From: a virus
DNA length: 23,122 bases
Reading direction: 5' to 3' (one strand)
Virus record (IMG/VR): IMGVR_UViG_3300008012_000212
Location: 1-23,122 of that record
The position numbers and the translations under genes were made by a program. Positions 8,949-15,455 of this stretch are shown in pieces. Position 1 is the first letter of the stretch. Each line of letters starts with the position of its first letter. The notes beneath the pieces are model-generated. The model was not told the origin of the DNA and did not search any database. It saw only the letters and a program-made list of their open reading frames with translations.

Positions 8949-9526
8949 TACCTGTCAAGCACACGCATTACGCTGTAGTTATCAAAGATAGTACGGTCTG
9001 CATTCTCGGAGTCACTATCAATAGCCCGTGCTTTCGCTTCCACTTCGTCCCGTAGTGCAAATCCTTCGATCTCACGACTACCAAGAAAACGATTACTGAA
9101 TATACGGGCAGCTTTAATAGTGATGTAGTTTCTAAATTGTTCAGGTATCTCTGTAAAGTCTAACTGAAAAGTAACAGAGGCTTTTACCTCTTTTGTCCAG
9201 ACGTCTGTGTGATTCTTCCTGTCGTATAAAGTATTACCACGTTGTACAGGATCGACGTCTGTATATATCTGTGGGTCTAAGTCTATGGTTAACACGTTGC
9301 TAGGTAAAGTAATCTTACTGTTAGTCGCATCGGGAGTGAATGGATATTCGTGCTCCGTGTTAAAGTGCCAACCTTCTGACTGTACGGCTCTACTCGTTTC
9401 GTCTAACACATTCTCTGCTTGAACCACAGTGATCGGGACAGCAGTGCCTCCTAACGTGTTAACGGGTGCTTCGCCTATAACGGCAATCATTGTGTTTACC
9501 GCTTCGAGTTTAGTTGTAAGAGCCAT
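8948..9526 (-). CDS. Tail tubular protein A (gatekeeper), T7 gp11-like
   Basis: The 192-residue product matches T7 gp11 (196) in length and order. It begins MALTTKLEAVNTMIAVIGEAPVNTL, the typical gp11 opening in which an N-terminal helix is followed by a GE(A/S)PVNTL turn. It also has the family segments VLDETSRAVQSEGWHFN, FTEIPEQFRNYITIKAARIF and the C-terminal DNYSVMRVLDR. Gp11 forms the ring between portal and nozzle. The ATG lacks a Shine-Dalgarno; upstream are an AT-rich leader and the hairpin proposed as a terminator. Its stop overlaps the nozzle gene start as TAATG. Confidence 0.92.
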   Translation of the reverse strand: MALTTKLEAVNTMIAVIGEAPVNTLGGTAVPITVVQAENVLDETSRAVQSEGWHFNTEHEYPFTPDATNSKITLPSNVLTIDLDPQIYTDVDPVQRGNTLYDRKNHTDVWTKEVKASVTFQLDFTEIPEQFRNYITIKAARIFSNRFLGSREIEGFALRDEVEAKARAIDSDSENADRTIFDNYSVMRVLDR

Positions 9527-9539
9527 TGTAATAAAGGTT

Positions 9540-9583
9540 TCGGTAGAAGGGAGCGGAACGAATCACAGACCTCCCAACACCGA
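9540..9583 (-). terminator. Candidate hairpin terminator after the capsid gene
   Basis: The 65-base gap between the capsid stop and tail tube A holds two nested complementary arms: TCGGT (9540-9544) with ACCGA (9579-9583), and inside it GGGAG (9549-9553) with CTCCC (9571-9575). They are separated by a 3/4-base internal loop and a 17-base apical loop. On the minus strand the hairpin is followed by the T-containing stretch AACCTTTATT. T7 has its T-phi terminator at exactly this place, after gene 10. The large loop and weak U-tract keep confidence moderate. Confidence 0.45.
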
Positions 9584-9591
9584 GAGAGTGG

Positions 9592-10668
9592 TTACTTCTG
9601 AAGTTCGATAGCACACTCAGGACGGAGAACTCCGTGACCCATAGCATACTTCGCAACGAAAAGCGTACCTTGACGCTCAATTTGGTACTCAGATTCAGTA
9701 GCCAAGTCGAGCAGTTTAACTGTTCCAACAGCAGCGGAATGAGAAACAATACCAAGCGTGTTAGTAAAGTTTCCGTTGTATCCTACACCACTAGCACCGA
9801 ACACATCGTTGTCAGCAGCGCCGTCACCAGTAGAAGTACCGCTGAGGTCAGTTGATGGAATGTGGTTGGACTTGTAGATAGTGATACCTGCAATCTGTGG
9901 GATTGATCCAGAAGCGATGCTTCCTAAACCTCCGACGTCTTTATTGACAGCAGAAGTAGAGATAGCGAGCGTTCCTGCACCACCAGTGATTAACTTGTAG
10001 TACTCTTGAGGACGAAGAACGCAGAAACGACCGTCACTAGGAACATCGTTTTCGTCGAGCTTCTGAGCAGCAGTAAACAGAGCAGCTGTTAATTCAGCAC
10101 CTGTAGGATCAGTGTTGTCTGCATCATCAAGTGAGTCAGCACCTGTACCCATTGCGTTAGCAGAAACATCGAGAATACCACCAGTCTTACCGCCTGTTAC
10201 GACAGCAGCGGAACGAGCAGCAGCGATGAATACTTTAGCAAGAGCAGTATCGAAACGAACAGCAAGAGCTTTACCCAACTCGTTAGCATATACTGAACGA
10301 ATGTCGTAGTGGTTCTTTACGTCGTCGATGTTAGCCAAGAAAGTAGAAGCAACAAGCATCTTATCGATGTTAATTACTCGCTCAGACTTTCTGATGTCAC
10401 TAAGGTAGCTGTTACCACCGTCAGCGATGTTTTCACCGGGTGTGTGGTAAGAAGCACTAGCGATTCCTGTTACAGGGAACTGAGCAGACTTTCCGCTTTC
10501 GATGGTTCTGATTGTGTGTAGAGGCTTGAAGATGTTGCTTTCTTCGAAGGTTTGCAAAATCTCTCCGCTGAACTTTTTAAGGAACAACGCATTGTCTTGA
10601 GCAAAACTTCCATCAGAAGTAGCATCATTAAAACCTACACGTGAGGGGGATGTATTTCCATTAGCCAT
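9592..10668 (-). CDS. Major capsid protein, T7 gp10-like
   Basis: The 358-residue product fits T7 gp10A (345). Shared family segments in order are: LFLKKFSGEILQTFEES near the N-terminus, IESGKSAQFPVTG (T7: ISSGKSAQFPVLG), YHTPGENIADG (T7: YLAPGENLDD), RVINIDKMLVAS, NIDDVKNHYDIRSVYANELG (T7: IEDAMNHYDVRSEYTSQLG) and a C-terminal GHGVLRPECAIEL. It has the HK97 fold and forms the icosahedral shell. A strong ribosome site (AGGAG, about ten bases before ATG) and a leader of about 120 bases, the largest gap in the structural region, suit the most abundant virion protein. I see no extended second frame of the gp10B type. Confidence 0.96.
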   Translation of the reverse strand: MANGNTSPSRVGFNDATSDGSFAQDNALFLKKFSGEILQTFEESNIFKPLHTIRTIESGKSAQFPVTGIASASYHTPGENIADGGNSYLSDIRKSERVINIDKMLVASTFLANIDDVKNHYDIRSVYANELGKALAVRFDTALAKVFIAAARSAAVVTGGKTGGILDVSANAMGTGADSLDDADNTDPTGAELTAALFTAAQKLDENDVPSDGRFCVLRPQEYYKLITGGAGTLAISTSAVNKDVGGLGSIASGSIPQIAGITIYKSNHIPSTDLSGTSTGDGAADNDVFGASGVGYNGNFTNTLGIVSHSAAVGTVKLLDLATESEYQIERQGTLFVAKYAMGHGVLRPECAIELQK

Positions 10669-10788
10669 GATTTATAATCTCCTATATTACGTATGTTATT
10701 ATTGTATTTGTTATGATGACTTTCACTTCGTTCGTTCGCACAGGATTGTCCTCCGCAGAGGGTCGAGGGACTAGTAGTCGCTAGTTGT
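10669..10788 (-). promoter_or_regulatory. Capsid leader region with a possible phage promoter core
   Basis: This is the longest non-coding gap in the structural block. Read on the minus strand, it contains GCGACTACTAGTCCC (around 10766-10780), which resembles the CGACTCACTATAGGG core of T7-type promoters with one base deleted and GGG replaced by CCC. T7 has its strongest promoter, phi10, at this point. The same bases form a small hairpin (ACTAG and CTAGT around a 6-base loop, 10770-10785). A second CCTC/GAGG hairpin follows at about 10751-10762. An AT-rich stretch and AGGAG then lead into the capsid ATG. Because the match is partial and I found no second copy in the window, the promoter reading is tentative. 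Confidence 0.25.
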
Positions 10789-10911
10789 CTAATTAAATAT
10801 GTTACCGATTACTATAAGACCAACAAATGCACCAATTGTCAACACTAGGACTTTCTGACGCTGTGGTAGATCGTTGTAGATTCTAAGTAATCTTTCTATT
10901 TGATATTTCAT
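10789..10911 (-). CDS. 40-residue single-span membrane peptide (possible lysis accessory)
   Basis: A short frame encodes a basic amphipathic N-terminus (MKYQIERLLRIYNDLPQRQK) followed by one hydrophobic span of about 18 residues (VLVLTIGAFVGLIVIGNI) and a stop. It overlaps the end of the upstream lipoprotein-like gene by 29 bases in another frame. A weak purine-rich ribosome site (AAGAAAGCAAAAG) precedes the ATG. Basic residues flanking a clean transmembrane segment make a real peptide more likely than chance. Size and topology would suit a holin- or pinholin-like or other membrane peptide, but I recognise no family and the function is inferred. Confidence 0.5.
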   Translation of the reverse strand: MKYQIERLLRIYNDLPQRQKVLVLTIGAFVGLIVIGNIFN

Positions 10912-11329
10912 CTTTTGCTTTCTTGTGTACGTATCTCGTATATATGATTGGTATGACATTCCACAAGACTACACCGATAAGGCACAGCTTTAGCAAGCCA
11001 TAAATTTCGTTCAGCATACCGTCAAAAAACCCGTTATCCATTGACGCATCTAGTTGATTATTAACGAGTTGCTTAATATCTCCTTCACTTAACGCCTTGA
11101 CTTGTTCCGTTAAATGTTTGTTTTCTTCCATGTATTTGGCTGTTTCTCCCACACCCCAACCAAGTGCAGCAGCTCCCGCAGCAACGCCCGGTCCTCCTAA
11201 GCTACCTACTGCTGCTCCACCCGTAGCTCCGAGAGCCGGATAAAATGATGCCTTGGAACAACCCGCAAAACTCCCCATAACCGATAAAAGGAAGAAAACC
11301 AAAGCGAGTCGTCCAAGGCATCTGTTCAC
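10883..11329 (-). CDS. Lipoprotein with C-terminal membrane span, u-spanin-like candidate
   Basis: The 148-residue product starts with a signal peptide (charged MNRCLGR, hydrophobic core to residue 19) and a lipobox-like SFAG before Cys24, so it should be lipidated. Residues 32-61 are Gly/Ala-rich, like a glycine zipper. Residues 62-108 look helical and charged, and residues 112-130 (LLKLCLIGVVLWNVIPIIY) form a membrane span followed by a basic tail (RYVHKKAKDE). An outer-membrane lipid anchor plus an inner-membrane C-terminal span in about 130-150 residues is the topology of unimolecular spanins such as T1 gp11, which fuse the two membranes at the end of lysis. The glycine-rich part is atypical, and a superinfection-exclusion or other envelope protein is the alternative. 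The start is GTG, 21 bases after the scaffold stop, with only a poor AAGTAAG nearby. Confidence 0.6.
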   Translation of the reverse strand: MNRCLGRLALVFFLLSVMGSFAGCSKASFYPALGATGGAAVGSLGGPGVAAGAAALGWGVGETAKYMEENKHLTEQVKALSEGDIKQLVNNQLDASMDNGFFDGMLNEIYGLLKLCLIGVVLWNVIPIIYTRYVHKKAKDEISNRKIT

Positions 11330-11350
11330 CTTACTTATGAATGAAAGACA

Positions 11351-12124
11351 TTATATATTACTCACAGCCAGTCGTCTGTCAATCTCTTGATGATACGCTT
11401 TGTCACCACTACGATAACGTGGGTCTGACTGTGCACGTGCTAATTCTTGCATACTCTTAAACGGCATGGTTGATGTACCGCTTACTGAGCCTTGCACTAA
11501 AGTTTTTGGACGACTGCCTGTAGCATTCTGATAACGAGCGTATAGTCCTTGTACTGCTAACTTCGCTTGTTGTACTGACCCAGACGTAACGGCTTCGTCA
11601 AACGCATCGACCTCTTCGGATGGTAAGTGTTCGTTTGCCCATTCAGCCATCTGATCGTATTCACCACCTGCCACTCCTTTGATCTGGGCTTCTTCTGATT
11701 GTAATAAAGCTTGTTGACCAGCTGCGTAACTATCGACGAGATCACGTGGTAGTCCTACTTTTTCAAGCTTTTGATAAGTTTCTTCAGACAGTTGACCGTC
11801 ATTCTCAAAGAACTCCTGACTAGCTTCCACAACAGCTTCGTTATAATTACCAGCTTCTGGCTTGTCGTTTTCATTCTCGGTCTCTTCGGTTTGTTGTGGT
11901 TCTTCTTCTTGTTGCTCTTCGGAGGCGGGTTGTCCAAGTTTCTTCTCAAGCTCACTATAAGCGTTCGCCATGTCTTCCGCTGACTTGAACTTTTCAGGTA
12001 ACCATTCAGGACGTTCCGTTTGTTGTTCTTCCGTAGTCTCAGCAACTTCGTCAGTCTGAGCTTCTTCGGGTTCGATCTCATTCGGTGCTTTCTCGTTAAT
12101 CTCTACTCGGTGTAGTTCTGCCAT
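11351..12124 (-). CDS. Capsid assembly scaffold, T7 gp9-like
   Basis: The 257-residue product is very acidic (long Glu/Gln runs at residues 17-90). It shows the gp9-type segments RPEWLPEKFKSAEDMANAYSE near residues 38-58 and the basic C-terminal helix motif DPRYRSGDKAYHQEIDRRL, which in this family contacts the capsid protein. T7 gp9 has 307 residues. It directs procapsid assembly and leaves before DNA packaging. It lies between portal and capsid, as expected, and starts seven bases after the portal stop with a GAGG upstream. Confidence 0.92.
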   Translation of the reverse strand: MAELHRVEINEKAPNEIEPEEAQTDEVAETTEEQQTERPEWLPEKFKSAEDMANAYSELEKKLGQPASEEQQEEEPQQTEETENENDKPEAGNYNEAVVEASQEFFENDGQLSEETYQKLEKVGLPRDLVDSYAAGQQALLQSEEAQIKGVAGGEYDQMAEWANEHLPSEEVDAFDEAVTSGSVQQAKLAVQGLYARYQNATGSRPKTLVQGSVSGTSTMPFKSMQELARAQSDPRYRSGDKAYHQEIDRRLAVSNI

Positions 12125-12130
12125 AATTTA

Positions 12131-13696
12131 TTATTCCTCGGTAGGTTGTTGTTGTTGACTTGCCATGTACTGCTCCTGTGCAGCATTGATAGCGGGTGCT
12201 ACGGCAGGGCTTCCCAACTTCATCATCATCTCTTGTTGTTGTTGCATCTGCATAGCTTGTTGAATCTCTTCTTCCGTCTTAATCAGTCCCTCAGTTTCTA
12301 TACCAAGAGCAGTAGCACGACGCTTGAAGTAATCAGATACGTTAAGATATTGATTGACTGCTTGTGGTCCCACTACCTGATTAGCACCAGCAAGAAACAT
12401 ATCAAGACGATTAAGATCATTACCACGACCCAATGCTTCCACACCAGTGACGATGGTAGGTTTAACAATATCCTTGGGTAGCTTAGGTAGTCGTTTCTCT
12501 TTGGACATACGATCCATTAAACGAGTGACGATAGGCAGTTGCATCTCCTGAGCTAAGAGAGAGTAGAGACCACCGAGGGCAGCTTCAAGCTCTTGGCTTA
12601 ACATCCGTATCTCCTCGGCAGTCACTCTCTCGGCATCTCTAACAACCCCCGATGTCAGTAGAAAGGCTTGGCTCAATCGATCTGTTATACCAGCCATTGT
12701 AGTCTGTGCTGTCCGTAGATCGTTGAACTTATTAAGTTGTAAGACGGAGACGTCTCCTTCGCTGCCCTGCACAATCGCACCGTTAGGAGCTTCAGCCAGT
12801 GTTCTTGCCCGTGTCGTTCCGTTAGGATTGACCATAAACAATACCTTAGCTGCTGCTGCACTGGCTTCTACGATTGATTTAGTTAACGACTCCAACGAGC
12901 GGATGTCTCCGATATACTCTTCAACAAACCCACGTCCGTAGTCTTCTCCGTCTATTTGAGTGTAACGCAAGGGTAGCCACGGGGACTTTTCTAATGGATA
13001 ACGTCCTACGCTTTCCTCGATAAGCATTCCCTTTACGTCTTGATACACTTTAAATTCATCATCTTCACGCACGATAGCAGTGTACAAATCACACGTGTTT
13101 TCTTTCTCTTGTCTGTACACTTCTTCCCGTACCGACTCAGGTAACATCATAGGTGCTACTGTTTCTTTGACAGCTATGTGTGTAACGTTACCCATTGGAT
13201 CACGCTTAACAACGTAACGATCCAACTTAAACGTTCTCATACCTCCTTCATCCGGGAGATATAACAAAGCGTTACCCGTGATTAACAAGTTCTTGAGTGC
13301 TTGGAATATACCGTTCCTGAAGTTCTGTACTTCTACTTCCTGTGATACACTACGCTCTACATCAGCTAAAGCTTTCTCTAAGTCTGTACGTAGTTGCTCT
13401 GCGCCCTCTTGTCCCAGTTCAGCTTTGGCTTTGTCTAGTTCGTATCTATCTATAACAAGACGAAAGAACGGAGCGTTCGGTGGTAGTAAAGCTAACAATA
13501 ACTTAGACGATAGATTCAGAACACCACGTGCTCCGATGCCTTGATACGGTGTGTAGTATTTAGTGGCGTAGTTGTGCCCGTCAGGAGGCAGTACATAGGG
13601 TAGGGTTAACTCTGACGATTGACGTCCTCTGTCTAAAAACGACCACCGCTGATTTTCTAACGAATGGTATAACCCTTGTGCTGTCTCCTGTTCCAT
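12131..13696 (-). CDS. Portal (head-tail connector), T7 gp8-like
   Basis: The 521-residue product is the length of T7 gp8 (536). It carries the gp8-type N-terminus (QRWSFLDRGRQSSELTLPY), the GARGVLNLSSKLLLALLPPN segment, and later YGRGFVEEYIGDIRSLESL and the RVTAEEIRMLSQELE helix. These are well known in podovirus portals. The last 60 residues are rich in Gln and Met, probably a disordered crown end. The dodecameric portal is the vertex for packaging and tail attachment. No Shine-Dalgarno is evident; the ATG lies three bases after the 74-residue gene. The first codons, encoding ETAQGLYH, are repeated at 15184-15225 in a fossil copy. Confidence 0.96.
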   Translation of the reverse strand: MEQETAQGLYHSLENQRWSFLDRGRQSSELTLPYVLPPDGHNYATKYYTPYQGIGARGVLNLSSKLLLALLPPNAPFFRLVIDRYELDKAKAELGQEGAEQLRTDLEKALADVERSVSQEVEVQNFRNGIFQALKNLLITGNALLYLPDEGGMRTFKLDRYVVKRDPMGNVTHIAVKETVAPMMLPESVREEVYRQEKENTCDLYTAIVREDDEFKVYQDVKGMLIEESVGRYPLEKSPWLPLRYTQIDGEDYGRGFVEEYIGDIRSLESLTKSIVEASAAAAKVLFMVNPNGTTRARTLAEAPNGAIVQGSEGDVSVLQLNKFNDLRTAQTTMAGITDRLSQAFLLTSGVVRDAERVTAEEIRMLSQELEAALGGLYSLLAQEMQLPIVTRLMDRMSKEKRLPKLPKDIVKPTIVTGVEALGRGNDLNRLDMFLAGANQVVGPQAVNQYLNVSDYFKRRATALGIETEGLIKTEEEIQQAMQMQQQQEMMMKLGSPAVAPAINAAQEQYMASQQQQPTEE

Positions 13697-13699
13697 AAC

Positions 13700-13924
13700 T
13701 TAGATAGGATCGTCAGACCACTCTTCGTTAGCTAGTATAGTCAACATCTCAGAACGATCATAGGTAGTCTTACCTGCGAGAAAGCTAGGCGTGCCGCCTT
13801 CAAACTTAACAAAGGTCTGTGTACCAGCTAGATTGTATCTAAGCGTATCAGCACTTGTCTCAAGCACTTGGTTAAAATCTACGGAACTAACTTCCGAAGC
13901 GTCGATGATTACGTAGTTTCTCAT
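13700..13924 (-). CDS. 74-residue partner protein, copy 2
   Basis: The product (MRNYVIIDASEVSSVDFNQV...) is about two-thirds identical to the protein at 15228-15455, including IIDASEVSSVDF and ETSADTLRY. I know similar short proteins beside fibre genes of other marine phages, without an assigned function. The pattern looks like a small alpha/beta fold. The C-terminus (EMLTILANEEWSDD) is a helix ending in a Trp-acidic tail. It follows the LamG gene by six bases and precedes the portal by three. Pairing with a LamG gene in both copies suggests a fibre assembly partner or accessory virion protein; this is inference. No Shine-Dalgarno is seen. Confidence 0.8.
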   Translation of the reverse strand: MRNYVIIDASEVSSVDFNQVLETSADTLRYNLAGTQTFVKFEGGTPSFLAGKTTYDRSEMLTILANEEWSDDPI

Positions 13925-13930
13925 GATTTA

Positions 13931-14647
13931 TTAAGTTGGTACATCAGTTGAGAAGGTTGGCCCGTTAGTTAGTGTTCCGTTATTCCCTCCACTTCCTTGG
14001 TCAGTGATTGTTGTGCCTGTACCTCCGTCGTTATCTCCCATTCTCCACCAATGTACGGGACTGAGTGATGAAAGGTCAGCAGGCGCTCCGCTGTTGTAAA
14101 TAGCAGTTATATCCGTACTTGTTAACGCGCTAGACCAAAACGCTACTTCATCGGCTAGTCCGTTCATTTCGTAGCCTGAGAAAACTTGTGACGAACCGAC
14201 CCAAAAGTTTTGACCCGATGAAGATGGCATGGATGCGGAACGAGTACCCGTGTCAGAAAGACTTCCGTCGACGTATAGTGTGCAGTTATTTGTACCGTTT
14301 CCGTCCTTGATAACTGCGATGTGATAATATTGCCCCGTTGATAAAGTTGAACCGCTTGTCAAAACTTCGGGGGAACCTAAATACACTCCTAGCGACCCGC
14401 CTGACTTCAAGTAAAAAGAAAATCGATCCGCTGAGTCTATTCCCCCTGTTAAAAACAAAGTGTTATCTGCGTCAAATTTGAACCAACCTGAAAGCGTAAA
14501 AGAGTCTGTGCTATTCATTGCCGTGACAGTACCGCAATCTATATAATCATCTGAGCCATCAAGGTCTACAGAGTAGGTGTTACTGAATGGAGGTACAGTA
14601 GGACTAGCGATTATTCCGCTACCAATGCTAGGAAGTATAAGTGCCAT
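13931..14647 (-). CDS. LamG (concanavalin A-like) domain protein, copy 2
   Basis: The 238-residue product has a LamG/Laminin_G_3 type jelly roll at about residues 24-195. Its marks are VDLDGSDDYIDCG, SFTLSGWFKF, YYHIAVIKDG, CTLYVDGSL, NFWVGSSQVFSGYEMNGLADEVAFW and the closing HWWRMGD. Such domains bind sugars or proteins and are used as adhesion parts of phage virions. The C-terminus is Gly/Thr/Asn-rich. It is a paralogue of 15452-16285, most alike in the last third (VFSGY, DEVAxW, HWWRMGD, GGTGTT, GTLTNG), but lacks the 40-residue N-terminal extension found there. TAAGAG before the ATG comes from the end of the preceding gene. I infer a receptor-binding or decoration role. Confidence 0.85.
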   Translation of the reverse strand: MALILPSIGSGIIASPTVPPFSNTYSVDLDGSDDYIDCGTVTAMNSTDSFTLSGWFKFDADNTLFLTGGIDSADRFSFYLKSGGSLGVYLGSPEVLTSGSTLSTGQYYHIAVIKDGNGTNNCTLYVDGSLSDTGTRSASMPSSSGQNFWVGSSQVFSGYEMNGLADEVAFWSSALTSTDITAIYNSGAPADLSSLSPVHWWRMGDNDGGTGTTITDQGSGGNNGTLTNGPTFSTDVPT

Positions 14648-14650
14648 CTC

Positions 14651-15178
14651 TTAGGACGCTGTGTCCCCAGCTAGAACAAAGGTGTCAGCAGCATAAGCAA
14701 GTAAACTAGCAACGCCGTACTGAGCATTGATCTTAGTGTGCGACTGTCTGTTGTTAATAGTAGTCGAAGAAGCGCTAAAGCTTACTTGTCCTGCTCCCTT
14801 TTGTACGAACGAACAATTGAATCCTACTCCTAATCCACTCGGTACTGTGACTGTTACTGCACTAGCATTATCAAGTACTACGACCTTGCCATTGTCACTA
14901 GATAGAAGCGTGTATGTAGTTCCTGTCTGATCGTTGATGGATGCGTCAAATCCTAGTATCGCTTCTCCGTCGAAGTTGCCGTCTGTTAAATCTCCTGCTG
15001 ATACTGTCACCGCTCCCGTCTGTCCTGCCACCGATTGCACAGGTGCTAGGGTCATCAGGTTAGTAGCGGTTACTTTCTTAGTTGTGGGTGTGCCTGATAC
15101 GTCATCCACGATAGCCATTATATCGGCTCCGGCTGGACTCGGCAGGTCTGTAAGTTCTGTAATTTTTTTATTAGCCAT
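14651..15178 (-). CDS. Fibre-like virion protein
   Basis: The 175-residue product opens with MANKKITELTDLPSPAGADI, the KITELT start common in marine phage fibre and neck appendage proteins. This is followed by a VSGTPTTKKVTATNL segment and a QTGAVTVSAGDLTD repeat-like linker, as in collar or fibre adaptors. The C-terminal half (residues about 88-170) is a beta-rich domain with the pattern SSDNGKVVVLDNASAVTVTVP...CSFVQKGAGQVSF, known from many fibre tips. No enzyme motif is present. It sits between the two LamG/small-protein copies, with an AT-rich leader (AAAAATC) and no Shine-Dalgarno. The likely role is a virion appendage, possibly an adaptor; the receptor is unknown. Confidence 0.8.
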   Translation of the reverse strand: MANKKITELTDLPSPAGADIMAIVDDVSGTPTTKKVTATNLMTLAPVQSVAGQTGAVTVSAGDLTDGNFDGEAILGFDASINDQTGTTYTLLSSDNGKVVVLDNASAVTVTVPSGLGVGFNCSFVQKGAGQVSFSASSTTINNRQSHTKINAQYGVASLLAYAADTFVLAGDTAS

Positions 15179-15183
15179 GATTT

Positions 15184-15225
15184 TTAAATGTTAAGATGAT
15201 ATAACCCTTGTGCTGTTTCGTGCAT
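15184..15225 (-). pseudogene. Fossil of the portal gene start left by duplication
   Basis: This 13-codon frame reads MHETAQGLYHLNI then stop. The functional portal begins MEQETAQGLYHSLEN. Eight residues (ETAQGLYH) are identical, as are most of the underlying bases (ACAGCACAAGGGTTATA is shared). The bases just upstream are also alike at both places (GACGA, then ATCTAA and ATG). It lies directly after the first 75-residue gene, just as the true portal follows the second. It is too short to be functional and marks a duplication junction. Confidence 0.85.
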
Positions 15226-15227
15226 AT

Positions 15228-15455
15228 TTAGATAATTTCGTCGCTCGTCCACTCAGGCCCACTCAAGATGCTTAGTATCTCTTCTTGATCGTACTCCGTC
15301 TTGCCGAGCAGAAAGAATGGTTGTGTGCCTTCGTACTTAACGAAAGTCTTAGTGCCGTCCAATGAATAACGAAGTGTGTCGGCAGATGTTTCAGCTACTT
15401 GGTCGAAGTCTACCGAGCTAACTTCCGATGCGTCTATTATGCAGTATGTTCTCAT
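15228..15455 (-). CDS. 75-residue partner protein, copy 1
   Basis: The product (MRTYCIIDASEVSSVDFDQV...) is a paralogue of 13700-13924. By my count about 51 of 74 aligned positions are identical, with no internal gaps and one extra C-terminal residue. Its ATG overlaps the stop of the LamG gene (ATGA), a tight coupling that supports joint expression. The family is unassigned as far as I know. The conserved core is IIDASEVSSVDF, ETSADTLRY and TFVKxEG, and the C-terminus is acidic and ends with Trp and Ile. Function is not shown by the sequence. The context suggests a fibre chaperone or small virion component. Confidence 0.8.
   Translation of the reverse strand: MRTYCIIDASEVSSVDFDQVAETSADTLRYSLDGTKTFVKYEGTQPFFLLGKTEYDQEEILSILSGPEWTSDEII

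Noticed and set aside
9560-9620. T7 gp10B-like frameshift extension of the capsid
   Set aside because: No slippery heptamer is seen at the capsid 3' end, and the alternative frame meets the candidate terminator instead of a conserved domain.
9510-9755. Minus-strand frame bridging capsid end and tail tube A start
   Set aside because: It overlaps the end of the capsid gene in another frame, has no motif, and a hairpin occupies its non-overlapping part.
11557-12081. Minus-strand frames inside the scaffold gene and a hydrophobic plus-strand frame opposite it
   Set aside because: Both arise from the Glu/Gln-rich codons of the scaffold gene read in other frames; no start signal or conserved content.
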